This document shows positions 25,363 through 33,404 of a DNA stretch of 60,733 nt, one piece after another. The notes beneath the pieces are model-generated. The model was not told the DNA's origin and searched no databases. It worked only from the letters and a program-made list of their open reading frames with translations. This DNA comes from SZUA-100 sp965248135 (lineage in GTDB: Bacteria; Pseudomonadota; Alphaproteobacteria; Rhizobiales; Rhizobiaceae): positions 1 to 60,733 of the forward strand of contig CBDFIN010000005.1 of NCBI GenBank assembly GCA_965248135.1, read 5' to 3'. Position 1 is the first letter of the stretch. Every line of letters starts with the position of its first letter. A program made the translations under genes and the position numbers.

Positions 25363-25421
25363 TTTGCTATTTCAATCAAATGAATTAAGTAGAATTTGCT
25401 ATATAAAAATGGAATAGCAAA
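25363..25421. promoter_or_regulatory. Putative LysR operator in the dioxygenase/regulator intergenic region
   Basis: A perfect dyad TTTGCTAT-N11-ATAGCAAA (25395-25421) ends one base before the LysR ATG at 25422. A further half-site TTTGCTAT lies at 25363-25370. The T-N11-A type spacing and the place between divergent genes fit a LysR binding site with autorepression. Confidence 0.6.
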
Positions 25422-26387
25422 ATGAACGGTCAGGCCAGTCATGTAAAAATTGTGGAGCGCGTATCAACGCGCCTCAAACTCAAGCAGCTCAGGTTGCTGG
25501 TAGCCATCGCCGAGCATTCCAGTATTTTGCGTGCTTCGGAAGAGATTTTTATCTCCCAGCCCGCTGCGACCAAGCTTTTGAAGGATCTGGAAACAGATTT
25601 CAACGTCCTCCTTTTCAATCGGACCAATCGCGGTGTGGTTCCCACTGTATTTGGTGATGCCCTGGTCAGACACGGCAAGCTTATTCTTGCGCAAATTTCA
25701 CACGCTGCCCAGGAATTGGATGATCTCAATGAGGGCTTGGGAGGCAGAGTCGTTGTCGGCACATTGTTGACCGCATCCGCCCAATTACTCCCCCAGGTCA
25801 TCAGGTATCTCCAAGAAAAGCGTCCCAATGTCAGCATAGTGGTTCGCGACGGGACAAATGATTTTCTTATGCCTTTGCTGCACACCGGCGATCTGGACAT
25901 GGTGGTTGGACGGCTGGCGGAATACCGCTATCGTGAAGAACTCACCCAAGAAATTTTGTACCACGAAGAAATTGTGGTTGTTTGTCGAAAGGAACACTCG
26001 CTAGTCGCTCGTAAAAATGTGCCACTTGAAGAATTGGTGCAAAATAACTGGATACTTCCTCCGACCCAGACAACACTTAGAAGGCAGATAGACAAGGAAT
26101 TTTTTGACCGTGGCCTTCCAACGCCATCTAACCCCGTTGAATGTGTATCTTTCCTGACCAATCGCTCAATATTGCTGGAAACAGACATGATCGGGGTGTT
26201 TCCGCTTCATGTGGTCCAGCGGGAAATCACAAATGGGGAACTCGCGGTTGTGAATTGCAAATTGAACATCACCAAAAGCCCGGTGGGTGTGTCGTATCGA
26301 AATGAAGATGCACTTTCGCCAGCGGCCACCGCTTTTCTTGCTCAAATCAGATCCACCGCGCATGAACTGGCAAGCGACCATAATTGA
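25422..26387 (+). CDS. LysR-family regulator of the catabolic island
   Basis: A 321-residue LTTR. The winged helix-turn-helix occupies about residues 18-75 (LRLLVAIAEHSSILRASEEI, then SQPAATKLLKDLE), and the co-inducer domain follows, with VVGTLLTASAQLLPQVI. It resembles regulators of aromatic catabolism of the GalR/PcaQ kind. It is transcribed away from the 3-hydroxyanthranilate dioxygenase gene, so it probably controls that gene and the TRAP operon. The start codon is directly preceded by an operator-like dyad. An N-terminal extension of about 15 residues before the first helix is present. Confidence 0.92.
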   Translation: MNGQASHVKIVERVSTRLKLKQLRLLVAIAEHSSILRASEEIFISQPAATKLLKDLETDFNVLLFNRTNRGVVPTVFGDALVRHGKLILAQISHAAQELDDLNEGLGGRVVVGTLLTASAQLLPQVIRYLQEKRPNVSIVVRDGTNDFLMPLLHTGDLDMVVGRLAEYRYREELTQEILYHEEIVVVCRKEHSLVARKNVPLEELVQNNWILPPTQTTLRRQIDKEFFDRGLPTPSNPVECVSFLTNRSILLETDMIGVFPLHVVQREITNGELAVVNCKLNITKSPVGVSYRNEDALSPAATAFLAQIRSTAHELASDHN

Positions 26388-26417
26388 AAATCGAACCATT
26401 AGGGCCTGTTGAGTATC

Positions 26418-26586
26418 CTAGTGGTTTGGCCGAAACGCTTGAATCCCTTTTCAGCACGTTCTTTTTCAAGCGTTTTGGCCACAAAGACCACGAGCAACTT
26501 ATTGAATTCTAGTGGTTCTTATGATTCCAACATTTGCCATAAGTACGAGCCGCTGGCGGATGCAAATGTTGGTACAGAACCACTAG
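26418..26586. repeat. Paired ~78-bp palindromes, copy 3 (reverse orientation)
   Basis: Units lie at 26418-26494 (CTAGTGGTTTGGCC to CCACGAG, one end base changed) and 26509-26586 (CTAGTGGTTC to GAACCACTAG, inner arms CCAACATTTGC/GCAAATGTTGG). The order is inverted relative to copies 1 and 2. The unit at 26418 has a different arm sequence (CGAAACGCTTGA/TCAAGCGTTTTG), so the arms vary while the ends are kept. Confidence 0.82.
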
Positions 26587-26716
26587 TCGAGGCAAAATAG
26601 CGGGATCACTTTAAAGAAATCATGCTATATCAAAAGGCATTGTTATCCATTTTTCATATATCTGGTTTACGTTTTTCGAATTGAGCTTCAAACGGAATTG
26701 AACGATTCTCACGCTA

Positions 26717-26987
26717 ATACCAGGGGAAATTGATATTGGTCCATATGACCGGAGCTTCCATGGGTTTTGGCGAGGCGCGATTGGTGACCTGGTACCACGA
26801 GGGTAGATTCAATCGCCAAGTGCAACAACGTCCAAAACCCTTGGAAATCCGGCCTTCGGTGGTGAAAAATCGCCTGCTGGCATTGTTGCAATCGGCTTGT
26901 GGCCGTTAATGCCAGGGCATGTATTGCGCCGCGTCAGCAAACGATTTTTCTTCCATCTTATCGGTCAATAGTAACTTCCCCTGGGAT
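26717..26987. mobile_element. MITE, decayed second copy
   Basis: About 271 bp matching the element at 292-554, with a nearly identical core (CAAAACCCTTGGAAATCC and GGTGAAAAATCGCCTGCTGG). Its ends ATACCAGGGGAAATTG (left) and AACTTCCCCTGGGAT (right) are still inverted repeats but have several changes. It lies between the LysR gene and the DapA-family gene. Confidence 0.85.
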
Positions 26988-27055
26988 AACATCCACCAGC
27001 GAATTGCGGAATTACTCCCGTTTGCTCCGGCAAGAAGTATAACTGCACAAAGTGC

Positions 27056-27086
27056 TTTTTTTGATCAGATTGTTCTATCAAAAAAA
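27056..27086 (+). promoter_or_regulatory. T/A-rich dyad upstream of the DapA-family gene
   Basis: TTTTTTTGAT (27056-27065) and ATCAAAAAAA (27077-27086) form a perfect 10-bp inverted repeat with an 11-base spacer, 50 bp before the ATG at 27137. It may be an operator or a weak terminator reading in either direction. Confidence 0.4.
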
Positions 27087-27136
27087 ATACCGTTTTTGAG
27101 CCAAATAGAACCAAATGAAAAACCGGAGGGCACACG

Positions 27137-28090
27137 ATGAATTACAAAAAGAACCAGGCCAAGGAATATTCCAGAGAATACATGAAGGGTATTTGGGCCG
27201 CAGCCTTGAACCCGATGACCCCTGATTTCGCAATTGATGAAAATGGTTTGCGTGGCAACATCAATCACTGGATTGAAGATCTGAAAATTCAAGGCTTCTT
27301 CATCGCTGGCAAGCAGGGAGAATTCTTCTCAATGTCCCTAGATGAGCGTAAACGCAATTTTGAGATTGCGGTGGAGGCATGTGGTGGCCGTGCAGGCACA
27401 ATCATGTCGTGCTCAGACCAGAATTTTGATACGGTGATTGAACTTGCAATACACGCCCAAAATGTTGGGGCCGACTATATCGTCGTCCACGCACCGATCC
27501 TGCATTTTATCAATGATCGCGACGACACGGTATATAATTATTACAAAGAGATCTGTGATCGAGTGGACATCGGTATTGCCATGTGGAGCCACCCGGATTC
27601 TGGATATTTGATGAGCCCGGAGCTTTGCGTTCGCATTGCCGAACTGCCAAATATCATGGCGATAAAATATTCGGTACCAAGTGAAATGTACGTTAAGTTG
27701 ACCGAGCTTGCGGGAGACAAGATCGTTGTCAGCACCGCCTCTGAAGATGAATGGTTTGATAATATTACCAAATTGAACTGGCAGCTCTATCTTTGTTCCT
27801 CTCCGCCATATTTGCTCCAGACCAAAAACGATCTTCGCATGCACGAATATACCGAACTGGCATTTGCCGGGGAAATTGAAAAAGCGCGCATCATTCGTGA
27901 TAGCCTCCAGCCGGTTCGCGATGCGCTCAAAAACACACGTCCTGGTGGCAAACCTCAAGCCCATCAAAAGTATTGGCAGGAACTCATTGGCCAGGCTGGC
28001 GGGCCCGTGCGCGCGCCACTGCTTCAACTTACTGACGAGGAAAAGGCCGTTACCAAAAAAGCGTTCGAAAATTGTGGTTTGAAGCTTTGA
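27137..28090 (+). CDS. DapA/NanA-family lyase with an altered active site
   Basis: A 317-residue TIM-barrel protein of the dihydrodipicolinate synthase/N-acetylneuraminate lyase family. The Schiff-base lysine is K177 in IMAIKYS, and the GxxGE loop is present as GKQGE (58-62). However, the two Thr of DHDPS at that loop are replaced by Lys-Gln, and the usual PYY tyrosine segment reads APILHF (119-124). It is therefore not lysine biosynthesis; a pyruvate-type aldolase, hydratase or decarboxylase for a catabolic intermediate is more likely. GGAGG stands before the ATG. It converges on the aldehyde dehydrogenase gene. Confidence 0.85.
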   Translation: MNYKKNQAKEYSREYMKGIWAAALNPMTPDFAIDENGLRGNINHWIEDLKIQGFFIAGKQGEFFSMSLDERKRNFEIAVEACGGRAGTIMSCSDQNFDTVIELAIHAQNVGADYIVVHAPILHFINDRDDTVYNYYKEICDRVDIGIAMWSHPDSGYLMSPELCVRIAELPNIMAIKYSVPSEMYVKLTELAGDKIVVSTASEDEWFDNITKLNWQLYLCSSPPYLLQTKNDLRMHEYTELAFAGEIEKARIIRDSLQPVRDALKNTRPGGKPQAHQKYWQELIGQAGGPVRAPLLQLTDEEKAVTKKAFENCGLKL

Positions 28091-28137
28091 GGGATAAGCT
28101 GACCGGTGGCTTCTTCAGGCTGAAAGCGACGTTGAAA

Positions 28138-29574
28138 TCATACCAGTTTTATGCTGTGCGAGATGTTTTTAACCACCGTGTAATGGTGCAAGCCTTCATC
28201 ACCACCTTCACGGCCATAACCGCTTGATTTTACGCCACCAAATGGTGTTTCCGGCACCGATGCCTCCAGCGTATTGATGGCTAGATTTCCCGCTTCTATT
28301 CCGTCGACTAATTGGTCAACATTGCTGGCAGAATGGGTAAATGCGTAGGATGCCAAACCATAGGCGACGCTGTTTGCTTTTTCGATTCCTTGCTGCAAAC
28401 CGTCAATTGGATTGACAACGGCAATTGGACCAAAAGGTTCTTCTGTTAGTATGAGTGCATCATCGGGCACTTCAGTCAAAACCGTTGGTTCAAAAAAGTA
28501 ACCGCTTCCGCGCCGTCTGGAGCCGCCAGTTAAAATCTTCGCGCCGCGTTGCACCGCATCATCTACAATTTTTTGCAGCGCCTCAAGCCGACCTTTATGG
28601 GCAACCGGCCCCATATCAGTATCTTCATCCAGTGCATTTCCAAGTTTTACAGATTTTGTCTTCTCCATAAAACTCTCGACAAAGGGTCCGAAGAGTTCTT
28701 CATGAACAAAGAACCGCGTCGGCGAGGTGCAAACTTGTCCGGCGTTACGGAATTTGCGGGTAGCAGATATCACTCCGGCAACCTGCGGGTCTACGTCATC
28801 ACAGACAATTACCGGGGCGTGTCCACCCAGTTCCATCAATACCGGCGTCATATTCTGCGCTGCCAGCATGGTTAGATGTTTGCCAACAACCGTGGAACCG
28901 GTAAATGCCACCAGTCTGATCGACTCTTTTGGAATAAGATAAGCCGAAATTTCTGCTGGACGACCAAACACCACATTTAACACCCCTTGGGGCAATCCGG
29001 CATCCTCAAAGGCCTGCGCGATATGAACCGCACCGGCCGGTGTTTCCTCAGCAGGTTTGAGTATTACCGAGCACCCGGATGCCAAAGCACCGGCAACTTT
29101 TCGCGCGGGCTGGCTCATCGGAAAATTCCATGGTGAAAACGCGGCAACGCTGCCAATCGGTTGACGAACAACAACATAACGAATGCCTGGCGCACTGGGT
29201 ATGACGCGGCCGTATAATCTGCGGCCTTCCGCAGCATCCCATTCAAAAAACTCGCAACCGCGAATGACCTCAAGCCTGGATTGTTTTATGGGTTTGCCGA
29301 CCTCCAGAGCTATCGATTGCGCAATTTCTTCCTGCCGCTCGCGCAAAAGCTGTGCTGCTCTCAAGATTATTCGGCCCCGCTCTGAAGGCGCGGTTCGGCT
29401 CCAGACAGCAAAACCTCTTTGAGCCGCATCAATTGCATCATCCAAATCGCTTTGATCAGCAATCGGCAGAAGGCCAATCTGTTTTTCATCTGACGGATTG
29501 ACAATTGGCAGATGTTCCTTCGATGCCCGCCATTTTCCATCGATATATAGCTGGATATCTGGATATGATGTCAT
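28138..29574 (-). CDS. NAD(P)-dependent aldehyde dehydrogenase
   Basis: A 478-residue ALDH-superfamily enzyme close to succinate-semialdehyde and related dehydrogenases. The cofactor loop FTGSTVVGKHL, the general base Glu in MELGGHAPVIV and the nucleophile Cys in RNAGQVCTSPTRF are visible, and FGGVKSSGYGREGG is near the end. The ATG at 29574 (MTSYPDIQLYIDG) has GAGGCGAAGA upstream, like the dioxygenase gene. In this setting it may oxidise a semialdehyde from ring cleavage, for instance 2-aminomuconate semialdehyde; substrate specificity cannot be read from sequence. Confidence 0.92.
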   Translation of the reverse strand: MTSYPDIQLYIDGKWRASKEHLPIVNPSDEKQIGLLPIADQSDLDDAIDAAQRGFAVWSRTAPSERGRIILRAAQLLRERQEEIAQSIALEVGKPIKQSRLEVIRGCEFFEWDAAEGRRLYGRVIPSAPGIRYVVVRQPIGSVAAFSPWNFPMSQPARKVAGALASGCSVILKPAEETPAGAVHIAQAFEDAGLPQGVLNVVFGRPAEISAYLIPKESIRLVAFTGSTVVGKHLTMLAAQNMTPVLMELGGHAPVIVCDDVDPQVAGVISATRKFRNAGQVCTSPTRFFVHEELFGPFVESFMEKTKSVKLGNALDEDTDMGPVAHKGRLEALQKIVDDAVQRGAKILTGGSRRRGSGYFFEPTVLTEVPDDALILTEEPFGPIAVVNPIDGLQQGIEKANSVAYGLASYAFTHSASNVDQLVDGIEAGNLAINTLEASVPETPFGGVKSSGYGREGGDEGLHHYTVVKNISHSIKLV

Positions 29575-29865
29575 TCTTCGCCTCGTGGATTTACACGTCT
29601 TCAAATGCTATTGGACTAAAACCGATTAGATGAGCTGACTGTAATAAATGATTGATTAGTTGATCAAATGAATTGAACGAAGTTTGGTATCACAAAAAAA
29701 TATACCCAGAAAGTGTGAACTGGACGTCCCAAACAACCCTGATATTTCGGCGGGATTGGGGGTTATACCAACGGTGGCGTGATTGCTTTAAATTGATCAT
29801 ACTATCAGAAGCGCACAGCGACCGGCGCTAATATTAACTGCAACAAGGATCAACCTGTGCCATCG

Positions 29866-29955
29866 TCATTGGCCGGTTTGATCGGCGGATCTTGAGCACG
29901 CCAATTGGGACTTGTGGCTCAAGGTTGGCCGGGGCCAATGACGCTCGGTTTTTTT
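29866..29955 (+). ncRNA. Candidate small RNA or terminator hairpin
   Basis: The outer arms TCATTGGCC (29866-29874) and GGCCAATGA (29933-29941) enclose an inner stem TTGAGCAC/GTGGCTCAA. They are followed by CGCTCGG and seven T. This is the shape of a Rho-independent end of a plus-strand transcript, but no gene ends there. It matches no RNA family I recognise. Confidence 0.35.
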
Positions 29956-30029
29956 AGTTAGTCGAGATCAACTGCGTTTGGCATCAGATTAACATCTATT
30001 TAGCGAGGTAAATGGGGGCGTCCATGGTT

Positions 30030-30189
30030 GCGGCTTGAACAGCACCACACTGAGCTCGCGATTGGTTTTTGCCGGCAAAGCCCGGCGACCATCACGGTTT
30101 TGCCGACATCGGAACCGGTGCCCTGAAACATGATTGCCCTGGTTCGCCGCATCAGGCCGGTTTAGAGCATTTTTTCGCTAAGTGGAATC
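30030..30189 (-). pseudogene. cobQ: Duplicated cobQ 5' fragment (160-bp direct repeat, copy 2)
   Basis: On the minus strand from 30153 it codes MRRTRAIMFQGTGSDVGKT, the CobQ start and P-loop, then about 20 further altered codons before the similarity ends. The upstream flank also matches the one at cobQ. It is in the same orientation as the real cobQ at 19881-21377, so the two copies are direct repeats about 8.8 kb apart. Confidence 0.88.
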
Positions 30190-30326
30190 CTTTGCGCCTG
30201 CCAAATAGCTGGTCACCTTCAAAATGATTCCGCTCAGCGCTCTCTTCGCTCACGGTTGGTCCGAGCTCTTCCCGGACCTCCGCAGGGGCGGTGCAGGCGT
30301 ATTGATCCAGCCTAATTTTGAAACTT

Positions 30327-30776
30327 TCACTCACCATCTACTGTCAATTCAAAATTAGTGATTTGAACCGGACGGAACCGTGTATTAATTCCTATAAAAA
30401 GAGGGCCTGCGAGCCCATTCGGTATGTTTAGTACGCAAAACGTGCCGATCGCAAAAGGCTCATTCTCAGCGGGTATTGCAATTTCAGTACCATTCTCTCT
30501 TTTGGGAATTGATTGGAATGCAGAACTGCCCCCAATCTTTCCCAAAAGAGCGCCGAGGGGTGCACCGGGCAATATCAACTCATTGTCTGGCACGGCAACT
30601 CCAGGCGCACCGTCAGGACCACTGTCAGGATACACCGTGTTGGTAATATTCCACTCCCCGATAGCGCAGAACTTGAGTTTGTTCGCACCCGAGATTGAAT
30701 CTGCAACCTTAATCCAATTTGCATCAAGTGTATAAGGCAGTTGCTCGAATGTTGTGCTGACAGGCTTCCAGGTCAT
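30327..30776 (-). CDS. LecA-like beta-sandwich protein, last gene of the unknown operon
   Basis: A 149-residue protein without signal peptide or membrane helix. The pattern NKLKFCAIGEWN, then SGPDGAPG, LPGAPLGALLGKIGG and a C-terminal GPLFIGINTRF follows the layout of the Pseudomonas PA-IL/LecA galactose-binding fold (GPQGD, CGALVMKIG, ITLIYND). This is a resemblance by eye, and the calcium ligands are not clearly kept. The ATG at 30776 (MTWKPV) has GAGGAG upstream, preferred to a TTG at 30794. It starts 11 bases after the SAF gene ends. Function is unknown. Confidence 0.6.
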   Translation of the reverse strand: MTWKPVSTTFEQLPYTLDANWIKVADSISGANKLKFCAIGEWNITNTVYPDSGPDGAPGVAVPDNELILPGAPLGALLGKIGGSSAFQSIPKRENGTEIAIPAENEPFAIGTFCVLNIPNGLAGPLFIGINTRFRPVQITNFELTVDGE

Positions 30777-30787
30777 AATTGCGCTCC

Positions 30788-31276
30788 TCAGCAATTTCCA
30801 TTTTTGGCCAAAGTAAATATTTTTCCTTCATCGATTTCGTGTTGATTTACGACAGCTTTGTCAATTTCAGCGATAAGGACGCATCGGCCCAAGCCCCGAT
30901 CGCAGGAAAGAGAACGGGCAACAGCTTCAATCTCTCCTGGGCACAACGTTACGGAGGTTCCAGACTTCAGTTCAGCGCTCTTTTTATCCAGCTTCGTCAG
31001 CAAAACGGGATATGGAGCGCCTGCTAAGCGACTTGGATATGAACCCACATCTTCCAGGTCGCTAGCGCGAACGCCATCGCCTTTTGACACCGGATTTTTG
31101 ATCTTTAACAAGCCATCGGCCTTGAGTTTTAATTCTTCAGGGCCAACAACATCTCCTGCTCTGAGATCATGTTGAGCAAGAAACATGACGTTTGGATAAT
31201 CCAGTCGATAATAGATTATTGCGGCCCCCATTAGGATGAGGGCGACAAAACCGACGCCGAGAAAGGTTCTTGTCAT
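30788..31276 (-). CDS. Membrane-anchored SAF-domain protein
   Basis: A 162-residue protein. One N-terminal hydrophobic helix (about residues 5-23) is followed by two SAF-like repeats: MFLAQHDLRAGDVVGPEELK, and a second with NPVSKGDGVRASDLEDVG. SAF domains occur in FlgA and CpaB pilus proteins and in sugar-binding or antifreeze-like proteins. The C-terminal part has three closely placed cysteines (LCPGEIE, LSCDRGLGRC). The start overlaps the stop of the membrane-protein gene (ATGA), so the two are coupled. The domain is probably periplasmic. No pilus genes are present, so this is not an ordinary cpaB. Confidence 0.65.
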   Translation of the reverse strand: MTRTFLGVGFVALILMGAAIIYYRLDYPNVMFLAQHDLRAGDVVGPEELKLKADGLLKIKNPVSKGDGVRASDLEDVGSYPSRLAGAPYPVLLTKLDKKSAELKSGTSVTLCPGEIEAVARSLSCDRGLGRCVLIAEIDKAVVNQHEIDEGKIFTLAKNGNC

Positions 31277-32499
31277 GCTTTATTCCGGTCAGAAGCAAGG
31301 AACAAATTGATGCGATTGCCCGTCTTCGATGCCTCACGGAGGCCTGACCACTGGGCTCGTTCTGTGGCCAGTGTCTGAGGACGGGTTTGGTGCAGAATAT
31401 CGGTGAGGACGGTGAGGCGGTATTTGTCGATCGCTGCGCAGACCATCTGACCGAAGACGTGTTCGCTTTGAACCACAAGTTCGTACAGAAACAGCAACAC
31501 AGGAATCGTTGCCAACCCGATTGCCAGAAAAATCCAGGGAGCTTTTGAGACAAATAGCAATACTGGCAACCAGACTAGAGGGACTGTACCAACCAATCCC
31601 AGAAGCAAAGCCGAAAAATGGAGTTGCGACTGCGCATCCTGTAACTTCATTACAAATGGATCAGAATTCTTTGGCAGCAGCATTTGCACGCGAGTCCACA
31701 GAAAACTGAAATCGGCACCATAGGTATCCAGGCAATACTCTTCCGTTTGCCAACGGGCACTTGCAACCCTGGTGGGCAATAAATCCATTCGGCTGGCGTT
31801 AGCGATGGTACGAGACTTGAGGTATCGCGCCTCTACCACTGCATCTTCAATAATCTCTACCAGCGTGTCGCGGTTTTCGTTGAGTTTCGCTTTGTCCTCA
31901 GGCGGAAAGTTTTCCTCACAACTATTATAAGCTGCGATGAGAAGGTTGATTGCATCGGCTAATTTATTCTTATCCGGCAGCGACGCCAGATCTGCGCTGC
32001 TGTTTGCTGCGGAAACGGCATCTATTGCCCGCTTAAGCTCATCGGAATTTGGACCTGAATCCCTTTTACCGGCGGCTGACTGGCTAGCCGCATGAATTGC
32101 TTTTATTTTGTCGTGTTTTAGCGAGCGAATCTGGCCGTAGTCATCATTGGCTTCCTGTCTTGCTTTCTTGAGTTTTTGCCAATCTGTAAATCGGCTATTA
32201 CGAAGCATCTGATGGACTGCTTCAGGCAATGAGCGACCATCCAGCAGGTCTCTGAAAAGCTGTGTAAATGGTGTCAATAAATATGCGATGACCACAAACA
32301 CAGTTATCAATCCTGCGACAGCAATTGTCTTGTCGGATATATCCAGTTGTACGACAGCTTCCCACGGCAGACTACCTGGAAAGCTGAATTCGAAGATCAG
32401 AGTGTGCAAACCGGTCACTATAACGACCGGCAGGAAACTTCCAAACCAAAAAGCGCGGGAGAAAAATTTCTGAAACGAAGTAAGTATCTGGTCTAGCAT
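31273..32499 (-). CDS. Membrane protein with large central soluble domain, unknown operon
   Basis: A 408-residue protein. Two hydrophobic helices are near the N-terminus (about residues 17-38 and 58-80), then about 200 charged, helical residues, then two more helices (about 290-345), and a cytoplasmic tail. The segment LPTRVASARWQTEEYCLDTYG, continuing to LWTRVQMLLP, resembles a motif I have seen in other uncharacterised bacterial membrane proteins (TR-G, YG-D, W-R-LP). It lies six bases after the first gene and overlaps the SAF gene. It could be the membrane core of a complex formed by the four products; function unknown. Confidence 0.65.
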   Translation of the reverse strand: MLDQILTSFQKFFSRAFWFGSFLPVVIVTGLHTLIFEFSFPGSLPWEAVVQLDISDKTIAVAGLITVFVVIAYLLTPFTQLFRDLLDGRSLPEAVHQMLRNSRFTDWQKLKKARQEANDDYGQIRSLKHDKIKAIHAASQSAAGKRDSGPNSDELKRAIDAVSAANSSADLASLPDKNKLADAINLLIAAYNSCEENFPPEDKAKLNENRDTLVEIIEDAVVEARYLKSRTIANASRMDLLPTRVASARWQTEEYCLDTYGADFSFLWTRVQMLLPKNSDPFVMKLQDAQSQLHFSALLLGLVGTVPLVWLPVLLFVSKAPWIFLAIGLATIPVLLFLYELVVQSEHVFGQMVCAAIDKYRLTVLTDILHQTRPQTLATERAQWSGLREASKTGNRINLFLASDRNKA

Positions 32500-32505
32500 A
32501 CTTTA

Positions 32506-32994
32506 TCAAAGCCTCCTCGCTGGTTTTCCGCAGTACATACACAGGTTTCCATCATTGAGTTGGTTCGTATCGAGATAATGCGGCGACTCATCGCTACACA
32601 TCCATATCATACTGGCACCATGTGTTACCGAATTGCCGAGAGCCTCATATCGGGACAAAATTTTGGAAACCCCCAATATGGAAATAGTAACGGCAAACGA
32701 TGCGCCGGCCTTGTCCATAAGGTCTTCAATGGCTTTTTGTCTGTCGTCCGTCAGATTTGAAGGGACGGGTAAAATATCGTCGGATAATTTCAGCGTTTTC
32801 AGTCTGGGTTTGAACGAACCAATCTTGCGGTTTCCCAATACGCGCAATCTGTGAACGACAGTACCGATGTCGAATACCTTGGGGCTTTTGTCATCACGAA
32901 CATATATGCCTGAGACGTTTTGACTGTGCATTTTTTTAATCGCATCAACCAGTGACGTGTCAGATTCAACTATTGGCAAATCAATTTCAAGCAT
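32506..32994 (-). CDS. CBS-like protein with Cys-rich C-terminus, first gene of the unknown operon
   Basis: A 162-residue soluble protein. The ATG at 32994 (MLEIDLPIVESDTSLVDAI) has CGGAGAA upstream and is preferred to an in-frame upstream codon at 33120. Its first 60 residues follow the CBS-domain pattern (DTSLVDAIKKM, then VSGIYVRDD), and a repeated variant may follow at about 85-120. The last 30 residues hold WMCSDESPHYLD and CMYCGKPAR, a possible metal-binding set of one Cys plus C-x2-C and His. It may be a nucleotide- or metal-responsive regulator of the operon; that is inference. Confidence 0.6.
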   Translation of the reverse strand: MLEIDLPIVESDTSLVDAIKKMHSQNVSGIYVRDDKSPKVFDIGTVVHRLRVLGNRKIGSFKPRLKTLKLSDDILPVPSNLTDDRQKAIEDLMDKAGASFAVTISILGVSKILSRYEALGNSVTHGASMIWMCSDESPHYLDTNQLNDGNLCMYCGKPARRL

Positions 32995-33119
32995 GTGATT
33001 TTCTCCGATGAACCATGAATCAAATATCTCATGGAGGTTTAGAAAAATCAAGATAACAGATTTTTCAATATCAATAAACAGTAATACTCTTTTCAACAAG
33101 ATCGAGATACGCAATTCCA

Positions 33120-33148
33120 AAATTTTATTTTATGCGCGAATAAAATTT
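33120..33148. promoter_or_regulatory. AT-rich dyad upstream of the unknown operon
   Basis: AAATTTTATT (33120-33129) and AATAAAATTT (33139-33148) are a perfect 10-bp inverted repeat with a nine-base spacer, about 126 bp before the first ATG of the operon. It could be an operator. Confidence 0.4.
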
Positions 33149-33404
33149 AGTCAACGTTGTTACCCTTGACGACAATATTTGCTGCGTTTGACTCCAACCA
33201 ATTGACTGAAAATTATCAGCGAAGAGCGAACCAATGCTTATGCGCCGTGCCCGCGCCGGCCCGGACTGCGCCCGGATCAGCCAAGAGCGAAGAAAATACT
33301 GATCGAATCATTTTGAAGGTGCCCAGCTATAGTGGTCCGACCCCATCGACGAGGCACTGAGACAACGATCCAAATTCCAGACGCTGAAACTTGCCCAAAC
33401 GCAA

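Larger units (their letters stand above)
29575..30326. other. Gene-free stretch with structured RNA candidate and cobQ fragment
   Basis: About 750 bp without a convincing gene. The first part, upstream of the aldehyde dehydrogenase, is AT-rich and should hold its promoter. It also holds a hairpin followed by a T run (29866-29955), a second copy of the cobQ 5' end (30030-30189), and further rhizobial-type repeat sequence up to about 30310. Confidence 0.6.

Noticed and set aside
30152..30337. Small minus-strand gene before the LecA-like gene's 3' end
   Set aside because: It is made of rhizobial-type repeat sequence next to the cobQ fragment and has no ribosome site.
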